Shown in pieces: positions 9,491-17,738 of a DNA stretch of 64,000 nt. The translations under genes and the position numbers were made by a program. Source of the stretch: Acidimicrobiia bacterium (GTDB lineage Bacteria; Actinomycetota; Acidimicrobiia; Spongiisociales; ZC4RG35); assembly GCA_028285585.1 (NCBI GenBank), contig JANQOU010000002.1, positions 359,956 to 423,955 of the forward strand, in the 5' to 3' direction. The stretch's first letter is position 1; every line of letters starts with the position of its first letter. The notes below the pieces were generated by a model, which saw only the letters and a list, made by a program, of their open reading frames with translations, was not told the DNA's origin and searched no databases.

Positions 9491-11635
9491 CTAAGAAGTC
9501 GTCTCTTCGCGTCGTCTCGAGCTCATCACCAGTAGCAAGCCGGATCCCAAGAGCATCGTGGAGAGAGCGAACAACACATCGCTCTCGATACCCGTGAGCG
9601 GAAGCTCGTCCACCGGCGTACAGTCATCGATGACCAGCGAGCCGTTGGCCACAAATCCCGTCGGGAACTCGAAGCCGTCCGCGGCGGTGGCCTGCCAGAC
9701 GTAGTCACCTGGCTCAACCTTGATGGTTGCATCGTTGGTGACCGTCGCCACGACGTTGCCTTCGCCATCCCTGATCTCAACGGTGGCACCATCGGCGACC
9801 GACACGGTCACGGTGATCTCACCGACACCCTCTTCGTTGACGACGCTGCAATCTCCACCGACCGTCACCAGGATCGAGGCGAGGACCTCATCCTGAGTGT
9901 TCGTCCAGGTGCAGGTGACGACCTCTTCGAAGTCGACAACTGCCGTTGCAGTCGCTCCACTTGTCGAAGAGTTCTGCGGTCCGGTCTCTTCACAGACCAC
10001 CCGCACGAAGCTCCACCCTTGAGCAGCGAGCTCGTCGGAGATGACCTCCGTGATCTCGTACTCACCGACGGGAACCGGCGCCATGACAGAGCCTCCGATC
10101 TCAACACCGACAACAGGGGCGCTGCCGATGAAGTCACCGATGGCGGGGGCCGCGAAGTCGAACGCCTCCGTAGTCGAGCCCAGAAGAGCGTTCTTCTCGA
10201 TCACGATGAGCCCAAGCTCAGGTGTGTTCTCGTACGTGCACTCGACGGAGCCACGCTCCTCGGTCACGGTCATCGAAACGGCACGTTCCACTATCTCGTA
10301 TTCACCACCATCAGCGGTACATGAGATGTTGGTCAGCTGCCAACCATCGGGAATCGACTCACGGGTTGCGAACGGCTGGCCCACTGGGGCCACTTCTTGG
10401 ATCGAGTTTCCGTCACGGACGGTGCCGACGAGGTCACCGTCGAAGGAGAACAGCTTGTCGCCGTAGGTCTCCTGGAGCAACGCATCCCACTCGCCATTCC
10501 CGATCTTGGGGAAGACGACCTTCTTGGTGACCGTCACGGTGCCCGGATCCGGCGGGTCCACATCGTTGATGAACGAACATGTGACGTTCTCCCCGGGGCG
10601 GAGATCGAAACCAGCCCCTCTTCCATGGAGGTTCTCGACACCGGTGGCCACGAAGCCTTCCCTCATGTCGGAGTCGCAGAGCCAACCGACGTAGGTGAAC
10701 CCATCAGCCGCCGCCTCGGTCAGTTGGTAGGTCCCAGCCGCCACGGACCAGGTGTGTGAGCCGACGCCATCAGTGACCTCGACCGTGTTGTCAACCCCGT
10801 TTCCGTCGGACAGGTTGAAGGCGAAAGCCTGTTCAACACCATCGATGTCCAGCTTCTCGACGGTGACGCTCTGAGTCTGGACCACGTCGTTGATGAACCT
10901 ACATGTGATGTTCTCACCAGGATCGACCACGAAAGCAGCCCCTTCTCCATGCAAGTTCTCAACTGCGGTCATGACGAAACCGTCCATGTCGGACGTGCAG
11001 TCAAAACCGAAGAGTGAGAACCCATCGGCTGCCGCCTCCGTCAGGTGATAGCTCCCGACCGCCACGTCGGACCAGGTGTGTGAACCACCATCAACGACAT
11101 TGACCGAGCTATTAGACGAACCGAGGGGATCGCCGAGGTTGAAGTTGAATTCTTGCTCCACACCGTCGATGTCCGCCTTTATCACGGTGACGCTCTGCGT
11201 CGGCTCCGGGTCGCCGCCACAGTTCAACTCGATGTTGAGCGTGAACGAAAACTCGCCAGCAGGCCAGTTCGGTGAGAACGAGCCAGCTGTGTTGTAGTTG
11301 TACACGGGCTGGGCGTCGTCGTCATAGGCGTCGACGACGATCTGAAGCGAGAAGATCCCACCAGGATCCCTGACCCCGCTGTTGCTGTAGCTGGTCCAAC
11401 CGGCGTGGGACTCCACCACAGAGCCGTCCTCAAGAATACTGATGCTGGCACCGTTGAAGTAACGGTTGAGGTCAACTGTCCAGCCGTCACAGCTCCATGT
11501 GACAGTCCCGTCGTGTGCGTCGGCACGTTCTGAGTACGCCACCATGAGCGACATCAACATCGCCAGCGCGGCGAAAATCGCCACGAGACGCTGACCGTTG
11601 GTCACCGGGCGTACGGGCGTGTTGAGGCCCATCAT
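9491..11635 (-). CDS. Secreted LPLTG-anchored surface protein with repeated beta-sandwich domains
   Basis: Predicted cell-wall-anchored surface protein of 714 residues. I chose ATG 11635 because GGGGGA lies 6 nt upstream and a signal peptide follows directly (positive residues, hydrophobic core about 16-32, cleavage near ERADA|HDG). The first domain (about 41-140) is unrecognised. Two tandem copies of a roughly 105-residue domain (147-251 and 255-359) start QSVTV, contain LTEAAADGF and ENLHG, and end FINDV. They resemble SpaA/DUF5979-type pilin and adhesin domains. More such domains follow (TVTVTKKVVFP, and a block ending CTWTNTQ). The C-terminus has LPLTG (678-682), a hydrophobic helix and an RRR tail, a sortase class signal. 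No sortase gene is in the window. Role in adhesion is inferred. Confidence 0.85.
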   Translation of the reverse strand: MMGLNTPVRPVTNGQRLVAIFAALAMLMSLMVAYSERADAHDGTVTWSCDGWTVDLNRYFNGASISILEDGSVVESHAGWTSYSNSGVRDPGGIFSLQIVVDAYDDDAQPVYNYNTAGSFSPNWPAGEFSFTLNIELNCGGDPEPTQSVTVIKADIDGVEQEFNFNLGDPLGSSNSSVNVVDGGSHTWSDVAVGSYHLTEAAADGFSLFGFDCTSDMDGFVMTAVENLHGEGAAFVVDPGENITCRFINDVVQTQSVTVEKLDIDGVEQAFAFNLSDGNGVDNTVEVTDGVGSHTWSVAAGTYQLTEAAADGFTYVGWLCDSDMREGFVATGVENLHGRGAGFDLRPGENVTCSFINDVDPPDPGTVTVTKKVVFPKIGNGEWDALLQETYGDKLFSFDGDLVGTVRDGNSIQEVAPVGQPFATRESIPDGWQLTNISCTADGGEYEIVERAVSMTVTEERGSVECTYENTPELGLIVIEKNALLGSTTEAFDFAAPAIGDFIGSAPVVGVEIGGSVMAPVPVGEYEITEVISDELAAQGWSFVRVVCEETGPQNSSTSGATATAVVDFEEVVTCTWTNTQDEVLASILVTVGGDCSVVNEEGVGEITVTVSVADGATVEIRDGEGNVVATVTNDATIKVEPGDYVWQATAADGFEFPTGFVANGSLVIDDCTPVDELPLTGIESDVLFALSTMLLGSGLLLVMSSRRREETTS
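10559..11197 (-). repeat. Two tandem domain-coding repeats (about 315 bp each)
   Basis: The stretch encodes two consecutive homologous domains of the surface protein (repeat one 10883-11197, repeat two 10559-10873). Both share SVTV, DIDGVEQ, SHTWS, LTEAAADGF, ENLHG and PGEN-TC-FINDV in the same order and spacing. Protein similarity is strong but not perfect, so the duplication is old. Confidence 0.8.
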
Positions 11636-11836
11636 CGGATGTCCCCCATTCGCCAATTGCGAATACTCATTCTGTCCTACCCCTTCGTAGTTCACGGGAT
11701 AGGTCGGTCTCACCACTGGCTCCACCAGATCCAGGTGACCGGATACGGATCTGGCTTCAGGGCCTCCCTATTTCCCAACTCGTGATTGACCACTCAAAGT
11801 GAGTGATAAGCACAGTGTGTAGCCTTGTTGTCAGGT

Positions 11837-11853
11837 GTCAAACGACATTTGAC
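11837..11853. promoter_or_regulatory. Operator-like inverted repeat GTCAAA-N5-TTTGAC
   Basis: A perfect 6-bp inverted repeat with a 5-bp spacer lies about 200 bp upstream of the surface-protein ATG. It overlaps a TTGACA hexamer on the minus strand that could serve as a -35. This is the usual arrangement for a repressor site. No regulator gene is adjacent and I do not recognise the motif as a known family box. Confidence 0.4.
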
Positions 11854-11880
11854 GACAAACGCCAACCTACACCGATTGGA

Positions 11881-11911
11881 CTAGACCTTGCCAACCGGCT
11901 GGTGGGTCTAG
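11881..11911 (-). terminator. Second hairpin downstream of clpX
   Basis: ctagacc pairs with ggtctag, with further pairing inside (cca/tgg around a GC-rich centre), giving a long stem-loop 3 nt from the first clpX hairpin. It may back up the first terminator. No T-tract follows. Confidence 0.45.
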
Positions 11912-11914
11912 CGA

Positions 11915-11947
11915 CCTAAAAGGCCCACCCAGAAAGGCCCTTTTAGG
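11915..11947 (-). terminator. Hairpin overlapping the clpX stop codon
   Basis: cctaaaaggcc pairs with ggcccttttagg around a short loop. The right arm contains the clpX stop codon TAA (11943-11945). The A/T-rich arms give T-runs on both strands, so it could act as a terminator for clpX on the minus strand. Confidence 0.6.
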
Positions 11948-13208
11948 CGGTCCGCTCCGTCGGCGGCGCTACGTCGGTGACCGGAACCAGCGTCGGGTTC
12001 ACCTTCTTCTCTACCACGTCGCGATCGATGAGGACCTGCTCTACATCGTCACGTGACGGCAGGTCATACATTGTGTTGAGAAGAACCTCTTCCATGATCG
12101 CCCTCAAGCCGCGCGCCCCGGTCGATCTCTTCAATGCCTGCTCGGCGATCGCCTCCAGAGAGTCCGGCGTGAAAACAAGATCGACATGGTCCATCTCGAA
12201 CATGCGGGCGTACTGCTTGGTCAGGGCATTCTTGGGCTCGGTGAGGATCGCCACCAGCGCCTCCTCGTCGAGGTCGTCAACCGTGGCCATGACCGGGAGC
12301 CGGCCGATGAACTCAGGGATCAGCCCGTACTTCATCAAGTCCTCGGGGAGCACCTCGGCGAGCAACTCCGTCTGGCGGCCCTCCTCTTTGGATCGAAGCT
12401 CGGCGCCGAAACCCACGCCGCGCTTGCCGATCCGGTTGCCGATGATGTCTTCGAGCCCGCCAAACGCACCACCGAGGATGAAAAGGACGTTGGTGGTGTC
12501 GAGCTGAATGAACTCCTGATGCGGGTGCTTGCGCCCGCCCTGAGGCGGCACAGAGGCAACGGTTCCCTCCAGGATCTTGAGCAGGGCCTGTTGCACGCCC
12601 TCGCCTGACACATCCCTGGTGATCGACGGGTTCTCGGCCTTGCGGGACACCTTGTCGATCTCATCGATGTAGATGATCCCCTGCTGAGCGCGATTGACGT
12701 CGTAGTCGGCGGCCTGGAGCAGCTTGAGAAGGATGTTCTCAACATCCTCACCGACATAACCCGCCTCGGTGAGGCTCGTGGCGTCGGCGATGGCAAAGGG
12801 AACGTTGAGCTGTCTGGCCAACGTCTGGGCCAGGAGGGTCTTCCCCGACCCGGTGGGCCCGATGAGGATGATGTTCGACTTCTGCAACTCGACGTCACGC
12901 TGCACATCCCCGGTGCGGATCCGCTTGTAGTGGTTGTAGACGGCCACGGCCAGCTTGCGCTTGGCCTCCTCCTGGCCAACCACGTAGTCATCGAGATAGA
13001 CCTTGATCTCAGCCGGCTTGGGGAGCTCGGTGAAGCTGATCTCCTCAGAGGTCGAGGAGAACTCCTCTTCGATTATCTCGTTGCAGAGGTCGATGCACTC
13101 GTCGCAGATGTAGACACCGGGACCGGCGATGAGTTTCTTGACCTGCTTCTGCGACTTGCCGCAGAAACTGCACTTGAGCAGCTCACCACCGTCACCAAGT
13201 CTTGCCAT
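11943..13208 (-). CDS. clpX: ClpX, ATP-dependent unfoldase subunit of ClpXP
   Basis: AAA+ unfoldase that recognises degradation tags, including ssrA tags, and feeds substrates into ClpP. It has 421 residues. The N-terminal zinc domain has Cys13, Cys16, Cys35 and Cys38. Walker A GPTGSGKT is at 117-124, Walker B IIYIDEID at 178-185. The pore loop GYVGED and the sensor-2 region [11 protein letters not shown] are present. It lies 27 bp after clpP in the tig-clpP-clpX operon. The tmRNA and smpB genes that create its classic substrates are 11 kb away. Confidence 0.98.
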   Translation of the reverse strand: MARLGDGGELLKCSFCGKSQKQVKKLIAGPGVYICDECIDLCNEIIEEEFSSTSEEISFTELPKPAEIKVYLDDYVVGQEEAKRKLAVAVYNHYKRIRTGDVQRDVELQKSNIILIGPTGSGKTLLAQTLARQLNVPFAIADATSLTEAGYVGEDVENILLKLLQAADYDVNRAQQGIIYIDEIDKVSRKAENPSITRDVSGEGVQQALLKILEGTVASVPPQGGRKHPHQEFIQLDTTNVLFILGGAFGGLEDIIGNRIGKRGVGFGAELRSKEEGRQTELLAEVLPEDLMKYGLIPEFIGRLPVMATVDDLDEEALVAILTEPKNALTKQYARMFEMDHVDLVFTPDSLEAIAEQALKRSTGARGLRAIMEEVLLNTMYDLPSRDDVEQVLIDRDVVEKKVNPTLVPVTDVAPPTERTA

Positions 13209-13235
13209 TCGGGCGCTTCTCCTCCGAGGACCGAT

Positions 13236-13859
13236 TTATTCGGAGGGAGAGGCTACCGCGGCAAGCTCTCGTCTTGTGAGCACTCCGTCGATGACCCCGT
13301 ACTCCTTGGCCTCGTCCGCCAGCATCCAGTAGTCGCGCTCTGTGTCCTGGGCGATCTTCTCCAGCGGCTGACTGGTGTGGTCGGCGAGGATCTCGTTCAA
13401 CTGCTCTCTCATCTGCACGATCAGGCGGGCTTGGATCTCGATGTCGGTCGCCTGGCCTTGAGCGCCGCCATGGGGTTGATGGAGCATGACTCGCGCATGG
13501 GGAAGTGCGTAGCGCTTGCCTTCGGCACCACCCGCCAGGATCACTGCGGCGGCTGAGGCGGCCATACCCATGCAAACGGTGTTCACATCGGGCTTGATGT
13601 ACTGCATGGTGTCGTAGATCGCGAAAAGTGACGTTATGGAGCCACCCGGTGAGTTGATGTAGAGGAAGACGTCCTTGTCTGGATCGTCGGACTCGAGATG
13701 AAGAAGCTGGGCCATGATCAGGTTGGCGATCGTGTCGTCGATCGGCGTGCCCAAGAAGATGATCCGGTCTTTGAGGAGCCGGCTGTAGATGTCGAAGTAG
13801 CGCTCACCCCGGCTCGTCTGCTCGAAGACCGTGGGTACTACGTAGTTGTCAGCTCTCAT
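13236..13859 (-). CDS. clpP: ClpP, ATP-dependent protease proteolytic subunit
   Basis: Serine peptidase that forms the tetradecameric chamber of ClpXP. It has 207 residues. The catalytic triad is Ser102 (GMAAS), His127 (MLHQP) and Asp176 (DTERD), with spacings of 25 and 49 residues that match the E. coli enzyme. YINSPGGS (68-74) is the substrate-binding loop. ATG 13859 overlaps the tig stop by 4 bp (ATGA). Many actinobacteria carry two adjacent clpP genes; only one is present here. A second copy elsewhere cannot be excluded. Confidence 0.97.
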   Translation of the reverse strand: MRADNYVVPTVFEQTSRGERYFDIYSRLLKDRIIFLGTPIDDTIANLIMAQLLHLESDDPDKDVFLYINSPGGSITSLFAIYDTMQYIKPDVNTVCMGMAASAAAVILAGGAEGKRYALPHARVMLHQPHGGAQGQATDIEIQARLIVQMREQLNEILADHTSQPLEKIAQDTERDYWMLADEAKEYGVIDGVLTRRELAAVASPSE

Positions 13860-15250
13860 TCCTCTTCCTCCAAGACCTCGGCTGTGACGACTTCCCCTTC
13901 GACGACGTCATCGTCCAGCACTTCAGCCTCAACTTCGGGGATTTCAATGCTCAGGTCAACCGGGTTGCCGTCCTCGTCCACCGCCGCGGCGTTGTCGAGA
14001 ATGGCTTCCAGCGCTCTGTTGCGCAGAATATCACTGGCCAGTGCCAATTCTTGACCGCTCTCCTGAAAGGCTTTGAGATAGGCCACGGGGTCACCCGACT
14101 GTGCCGCCAGCGCCTGGAGGGCGTTGGACAGGTCCTCGTCGGTGACGTCGATCTCCTCGGACTTGGCTACGGCCTCCAGCACCAGGCGGTTGCGTATGGA
14201 GAGGTCCGCCTGAGCTTGGAGGTCGGCAACAAACGCATCCTGACCGATCCCCGAAGCCTGGAAGTAGTCGTCCAGAGTCAGTTCGGTCTCCTCGAGACGG
14301 TGGAGGAAGTTGTGCAGGTGCCGGTCCATCTCGGCCCTGGTGAGCGCTTCCGGCAGCTCCACCTCGACCTGGTCTCGGAGAGTGGAAAGCGCCTTCTCCG
14401 AGTATTCCCGTGACACGGCCTGGAGCTTGGCGTCGCCCAAGCGGTCACGAAGCTCCTCGGTCAACTCCTCAACGGTGTCGAACTCGGTGTTTTCGTCCAC
14501 CCATTCATCGGTCAGGTCAGGGAGAACACGCTCTTTGACTTCGTTGACGGTGAGTTTGAAGGTGACATGCTCCCCTGCGTTGTCACCGAAGCCCTCGGGC
14601 AGTGGGGCATCCAAGGACAACTCCTCGCCGGCGGACACGCCAGGCAACTCCTCGTCGATGCCCTCGATGAACAGCCCTGAGCCGACCTGATAGAGAAGGT
14701 CCGCAGCAGAGGCTTCCTCCAGTTGCTCACCGTCCTGGTGCGCTTCGACATCGATCGAGACGAAGTCACCCTCGACTGCGGGACGCTCCACCTCTTCGAC
14801 AGTGGCGAACTGCTCGAGCATCCGCGTGGTCTGCTGATCTAGGTCCTCGTCCGTGACCGCCGGGTTGGTGACTTCGATCTTTCGCTCCCGGTAATTCGGC
14901 AGCTCGATCTCGGGCCACAACGTGACCCTCACCTCGACCTCCACTCCCCCGTCGATGTCATCGAGCGAGCTGAGCTCGGGCGTGACCGCGGGCTGGATGT
15001 CTTCGTCAGCGAGAACCTCGGTGAGGACCGGCGGGACCAGATCGTCGATTGCCTCCTGGCGAACCCGCTCCGGGCCAACCGTTGCCTCCACGACAGGCAG
15101 CGGGGCCTTGCCCGGCCTGAAGCCGTGGATCTTCACCTCGTTGGCGAGCTTCCGAGCAGCAGCCTTCTTGGCCTCGGCGATCTTCTCGTCGCTGATCTGG
15201 AACTTGACGAGCCGCTCAAAGGGACCCGACTCGGTGATGGTTGTCGTCAT
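13856..15250 (-). CDS. tig: Trigger factor, ribosome-associated chaperone
   Basis: Peptidyl-prolyl isomerase and chaperone that binds nascent chains at the ribosome exit. I chose ATG 15250 (464 residues, starting [14 protein letters not shown]) because GAGGAA lies just upstream and the longer frame would run into a tRNA gene. The ribosome-binding signature appears as GFRPGKAPL in the N-terminal domain. The FKBP-like PPIase domain ([11 protein letters not shown] and [10 protein letters not shown]) lies around 150-250, followed by a long helical C-terminal domain. The last 35 residues are very acidic. First gene of tig-clpP-clpX. Confidence 0.95.
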   Translation of the reverse strand: MTTTITESGPFERLVKFQISDEKIAEAKKAAARKLANEVKIHGFRPGKAPLPVVEATVGPERVRQEAIDDLVPPVLTEVLADEDIQPAVTPELSSLDDIDGGVEVEVRVTLWPEIELPNYRERKIEVTNPAVTDEDLDQQTTRMLEQFATVEEVERPAVEGDFVSIDVEAHQDGEQLEEASAADLLYQVGSGLFIEGIDEELPGVSAGEELSLDAPLPEGFGDNAGEHVTFKLTVNEVKERVLPDLTDEWVDENTEFDTVEELTEELRDRLGDAKLQAVSREYSEKALSTLRDQVEVELPEALTRAEMDRHLHNFLHRLEETELTLDDYFQASGIGQDAFVADLQAQADLSIRNRLVLEAVAKSEEIDVTDEDLSNALQALAAQSGDPVAYLKAFQESGQELALASDILRNRALEAILDNAAAVDEDGNPVDLSIEIPEVEAEVLDDDVVEGEVVTAEVLEEEE

Positions 15251-15272
15251 TCTCTTCCTCGTAACAGTCAAA

Positions 15273-15292
15273 CGGGGCGCTGACGCGCCCCG
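15273..15292 (-). terminator. Terminator hairpin after tRNA-His
   Basis: A perfect 8-bp stem (cggggcgc with gcgccccg, 4-nt loop), followed on the minus strand by TTT. It sits between tRNA-His and the tig start codon and probably ends the tRNA transcript. Confidence 0.7.
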
Positions 15293-15297
15293 CGATC

Positions 15298-15375
15298 TGG
15301 GGTGACCGACGGGACTTGAACCCGCGACATCCTGGACCACAACCAGGTGCTCTACCAGACTGAGCTACGGCCACC
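15298..15375 (-). tRNA. tRNA-His (GTG)
   Basis: A full cloverleaf can be folded. The acceptor GTGGCCG pairs with CGGTCAC, the anticodon stem is CCTGG/CCAGG with loop TTGTGGT (anticodon GTG), and the T arm is GCGGG/CCCGT. The extra 5' G(-1) opposite discriminator C, a hallmark of tRNA-His, is present at 15375. CCA is encoded (15298-15300). Confidence 0.97.
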
Positions 15376-15437
15376 ATGTGGCGAATGGATGCAGGCTAAT
15401 TGTGAACCTGCGCCTGACTTTCGTCAGACCCTGCCGG

Positions 15438-15511
15438 CGCCCCCGGGAGGACTCGAACCCCCAACCTACGGATTAGAAGTCCGTCGCTCTATCCAATTGA
15501 GCTACAGGGGC
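15438..15511 (-). tRNA. tRNA-Arg (TCT)
   Basis: The acceptor stem is GCCCCTG/CGGGGGC. The anticodon stem ACGGA/TCCGT encloses CTTCTAA, giving anticodon TCT, which reads AGA/AGG. The T arm is GGGGG TTCGAGT CCTCC. CCA is not encoded. Confidence 0.96.
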
Positions 15512-15581
15512 CCGTGGCGCTACTCGACCCGGCCCTCATCGAACCTGGATCCGGCAGACCCGCCTCTCGGCGATCCATTCG

Positions 15582-15652
<71 letters not shown>

Positions 15653-15675
15653 AGACCCTCCCATTTTAGGGTCGT

Positions 15676-15695
15676 TGGTCGGGCTGGTCGGAATC
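15676..15695 (-). repeat. Inverted copy of the tRNA-Pro 3' end
   Basis: Read on the minus strand this 20-mer (gattccgaccagcccgacca) differs at one base from the last 20 nt of tRNA-Pro at 16257-16276, covering part of the T arm, the acceptor 3' strand and CCA. The 5' two thirds of a tRNA are absent, so it is a fragment and not a tRNA gene. Together with tRNA-Pro it brackets the HNH gene in inverted orientation. Confidence 0.75.
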
Positions 15696-15729
15696 AGATC
15701 CTGTCACTGTCCGATGCGACGCTCAAGGC

Positions 15730-16185
15730 ATGAGCAAGACAAGAAAGTGTGGAAGCTGCCAAAACGACCTACCGCTCTCGAGCTTCAACTTCAAGAACAA
15801 GAAGTTGTCGACGTTTCAAAGCTACTGCAGAAGTTGTGCAAACAAGGCTTGGCGCGAGTGGTATGCCAAGCCCAGGAACAAAGCCCGCCACCTCGAGGCA
15901 CTTCGACAGCGCCGCAAGAGGCGCACTGCCCGCAACAAAAGCGTCGTCGAGAAGCTCAAGTCGTCTCCCTGTGCCGACTGCCATCAGGTCTTTCCTGTGG
16001 AGGCCATGGACTTTGATCACCTCTACGACAAAGAAGCTCTGATATCCAAGCTCGTCTACACAGCCGGCACTGAACGTCTGTTGGCCGAAATCTCAAAATG
16101 TGAAGTGGTTTGCTCAAACTGTCATCGCATCCGGACGGCCGAACGGCTTCGAAGCCGTGTCAGCAAAATGGCCGCCGAGAACTAG
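15730..16185 (+). CDS. HNH endonuclease with N-terminal zinc ribbon
   Basis: Predicted DNA-cleaving HNH protein of 151 residues. A zinc ribbon at the N-terminus uses Cys7/Cys10 and Cys33/Cys36. A basic linker (49-75) follows. The HNH module has Cys81/Cys84, the DFDHL motif (94-98, with the metal-binding Asp and His) and CSNCH (128-132). This layout is common in phage, mobile-element and stand-alone endonucleases. It lies alone between divergent tRNA groups and is flanked by a tRNA-Pro fragment upstream and the real tRNA-Pro 13 bp downstream. Its start ATG 15730 is 34 bp past the fragment. Catalytic activity and any homing role are inferred. Confidence 0.85.
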   Translation: MSKTRKCGSCQNDLPLSSFNFKNKKLSTFQSYCRSCANKAWREWYAKPRNKARHLEALRQRRKRRTARNKSVVEKLKSSPCADCHQVFPVEAMDFDHLYDKEALISKLVYTAGTERLLAEISKCEVVCSNCHRIRTAERLRSRVSKMAAEN

Positions 16186-16198
16186 GGTGAACCTTGTT

Positions 16199-16276
16199 CG
16201 GGCTGTGGCGCAGCTTGGTTAGCGCGCGACGTTTGGGACGTCGAGGCCGTCGGTTCGAATCCGACCAGCCCGACCA
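16199..16276 (+). tRNA. tRNA-Pro (TGG)
   Basis: The acceptor is CGGGCTG/CAGCCCG, the anticodon stem CGACG/CGTCG with loop TTTGGGA (anticodon TGG), and the T arm GTCGG TTCGAAT CCGAC. CCA is encoded. The gene starts 13 bp after the HNH stop codon. Confidence 0.97.
16257..16276 (+). repeat. tRNA-Pro 3' end, partner of the inverted copy
   Basis: The last 20 nt of tRNA-Pro (gaatccgaccagcccgacca) recur in inverted orientation at 15676-15695 with one mismatch. The 3' ends of tRNA genes are the usual attachment sites of integrases, which is why the pair is recorded as a possible att relic. Confidence 0.7.
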
Positions 16277-16342
16277 GGCCCCCAATGCGATGAGTTCAGA
16301 CCCGCCCTTAGCCTTCACCGGCCCAGCCGGTAGAGTCGACCC

Positions 16343-16415
16343 GGGTCGCTAGCTCAATTGGCAGAGCAGGGGCCTCTTAAGCCCAAGGTTGCGGGTTCGA
16401 TTCCCGCGCGACCCA
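16343..16415 (+). tRNA. tRNA-Lys (CTT)
   Basis: The acceptor is GGGTCGC/GCGACCC and the T arm GCGGG TTCGATT CCCGC. The anticodon loop CTCTTAA gives CTT. The anticodon stem GGGGC/GCCCA has one G-A mismatch at its outer pair. CCA is not encoded. A hairpin follows 1 nt after the gene. Confidence 0.93.
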
Positions 16416-16416
16416 C

Positions 16417-16440
16417 GAAGCCCCTCCTTGGAGGGGCTTC
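16417..16440 (+). terminator. Terminator-like hairpin after tRNA-Lys
   Basis: A perfect 11-bp inverted repeat (gaagcccctcc / ggaggggcttc) with a 2-nt centre directly follows tRNA-Lys and is followed by attcat instead of a T-run. Probably separates tRNA-Lys from tRNA-Leu. Confidence 0.6.
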
Positions 16441-16464
16441 ATTCATGCCACAATCACACATCAC

Positions 16465-16548
16465 GCGGGTGTGGCGGAATTGGCAGACGCGCAGGGTTTA
16501 GGTCCCTGTGTCCGAAAGGACGTGGAGGTTCAAATCCTCTCGCCCGCA
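16465..16548 (+). tRNA. tRNA-Leu (TAG)
   Basis: A class II tRNA of 84 nt with a long variable arm (tgtccgaaaggacg). The acceptor is GCGGGTG/CGCCCGC, the anticodon stem CAGGG/CCCTG with loop TTTAGGT (anticodon TAG). CCA is not encoded. The VanZ-like gene on the other strand ends 5 bp later. Confidence 0.97.
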
Positions 16549-16553
16549 CCCAG

Positions 16554-17138
16554 CTAGCCGTCGTCCCAGGTGCGGACCCAACCGACAACGGCCGTCACCG
16601 ACCAGACGACACTGACTCCCAGAGCCGCCGCGATCGTGTTGAAGACAATGTCGACCCAGTCGAACACTCGATTGGGCAGGAACCACTGGATCAACTCATC
16701 GAAGCCGCCGAGCAGAACAGTCGTCACGAATGCCCAAACCGCAGGCAGCACCACAAGAGATCCGTTCGTTCGGCGTTCCCGGAGGGCCATGTAGACCAGG
16801 CCGGCCACAACGCTGTACTCGATCAGATGCGTTCGCTCCTCGATGTTCACATCAGTGGGAGCCAGCCAACCCCTGAGCACGGCTAGCGCGAAGATCGACA
16901 GGACGAAGCCAACCGCGATCACCTCGGCCCAACGCGGCCGTCTCCGAAGCCACCACACCAGCCCGGCCAGTCCGGCGACACCCAACGCCACAGCCAGGCT
17001 CAGCCTCAGCAGGTTTCGCTCCCTAAGGTAATTCGCCACCCCCGGGGCGAGCCCCAGTGTCGACCAGATCAACAACTGTGTGATCGCGACCCAGGCCCAA
17101 ATCCGTCTCTCTCGCTGCGAGGTGAACAACCCGCTCAC
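16554..17138 (-). CDS. VanZ-family membrane protein
   Basis: Integral membrane protein of 194 residues with about five hydrophobic helices. The VanZ-like domain occupies the C-terminal half, recognised by ERTHLIEYSVVAGLVYMAL followed by a helix and GGFDELIQWFLPNR with VFDWVDIVFNTIAAALG. VanZ relatives include a teicoplanin-resistance accessory protein, but most chromosomal members have no known function. The gene is 24 bp downstream of rdgB on the same strand and may share its transcript. Confidence 0.8.
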   Translation of the reverse strand: MSGLFTSQRERRIWAWVAITQLLIWSTLGLAPGVANYLRERNLLRLSLAVALGVAGLAGLVWWLRRRPRWAEVIAVGFVLSIFALAVLRGWLAPTDVNIEERTHLIEYSVVAGLVYMALRERRTNGSLVVLPAVWAFVTTVLLGGFDELIQWFLPNRVFDWVDIVFNTIAAALGVSVVWSVTAVVGWVRTWDDG

Positions 17139-17162
17139 GACATCACGAATGCTGGGGTCCGG

Positions 17163-17738
17163 TCACAACCCGACTTCTCGAGCCAACGCCCGGATGGCTC
17201 GCGCACGATGTGACAGCTCGTTCTTCTCGGCGGTGGACATCTCGGCGAGCGTCACCCCTTCCACCTCGAAGATCGGGTCATAGCCAAAGCCGCGGTCACC
17301 CCGTTGAGAGCTGGAGATGACACCGTCGAGCGCGCCCTCGGCTGTGATCTCCACCCCATCGGCAAATGCGAGAGCCACCACCGTCCGGAACCGGGCCGAC
17401 CTCTCGGCAACACCCTCCATCTCCGTCAACATCTTCACGACATTGTCCTCGTAGGTAGCGTCCGGGCCGGCGAACCTTGCGGTGTAGACCCCCGGCGCAC
17501 CACCCAAGGCGGCCACTTCGAGCCCGGTGTCGTCGGCGATCACCGGCAACCCGGTGGACTCGACAACTGCCCTCGCCTTGATCAGTGCGTTCTCCTCGAG
17601 GGTGTCACCCGTCTCCGGCACATCTGGCCAAGAGAGCCCACGGACGACCTCGTCGGCGAGGCCGGACGACGCGAGCACGTCTTCTATCTCTGCGATCTTG
17701 TCGGGATTCTTGGAGGCGACGACCAGCCTCGGGATCAT
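17163..17738 (-). CDS. rdgB: XTP/dITP pyrophosphatase (RdgB/HAM1)
   Basis: House-cleaning enzyme that hydrolyses dITP and XTP to the monophosphates, keeping deaminated purines out of DNA. It has 191 residues. The nucleotide-binding start is VASKNPDK (7-14), with ADDTGLEVAALGGAPGVYTARFAG in the middle and FGYDPIFEVEG plus AEKNELSHRARA in the C-terminal half. Its ATG overlaps the rph stop by 4 bp, the common rph-rdgB pairing. Confidence 0.96.
   Translation of the reverse strand: MIPRLVVASKNPDKIAEIEDVLASSGLADEVVRGLSWPDVPETGDTLEENALIKARAVVESTGLPVIADDTGLEVAALGGAPGVYTARFAGPDATYEDNVVKMLTEMEGVAERSARFRTVVALAFADGVEITAEGALDGVISSSQRGDRGFGYDPIFEVEGVTLAEMSTAEKNELSHRARAIRALAREVGL

Larger units (their letters stand above)
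11636..11942. other. 307-bp intergenic region between clpX and the surface-protein gene
   Basis: No coding sequence is supported here. The clpX-proximal side holds two hairpins (listed separately), consistent with strong termination. The middle holds a 17-bp operator-like palindrome. The surface-protein side holds its leader and the SD GGGGGA. On the minus strand TTGACA occurs inside the palindrome region, but no good -10 at 16-18 bp spacing is clear, so a promoter is likely yet not resolved. The region appears to isolate the surface gene as its own transcription unit. Confidence 0.55.

Noticed and set aside
13856..15340. A longer trigger-factor start at 15340
   Set aside because: It would read through tRNA-His and its terminator. 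ATG 15250 has a good SD and the family N-terminus.
15676..15695. A second tRNA-Pro gene
   Set aside because: Only the 3' 20 nt match. The D arm, anticodon and acceptor 5' strand are absent.
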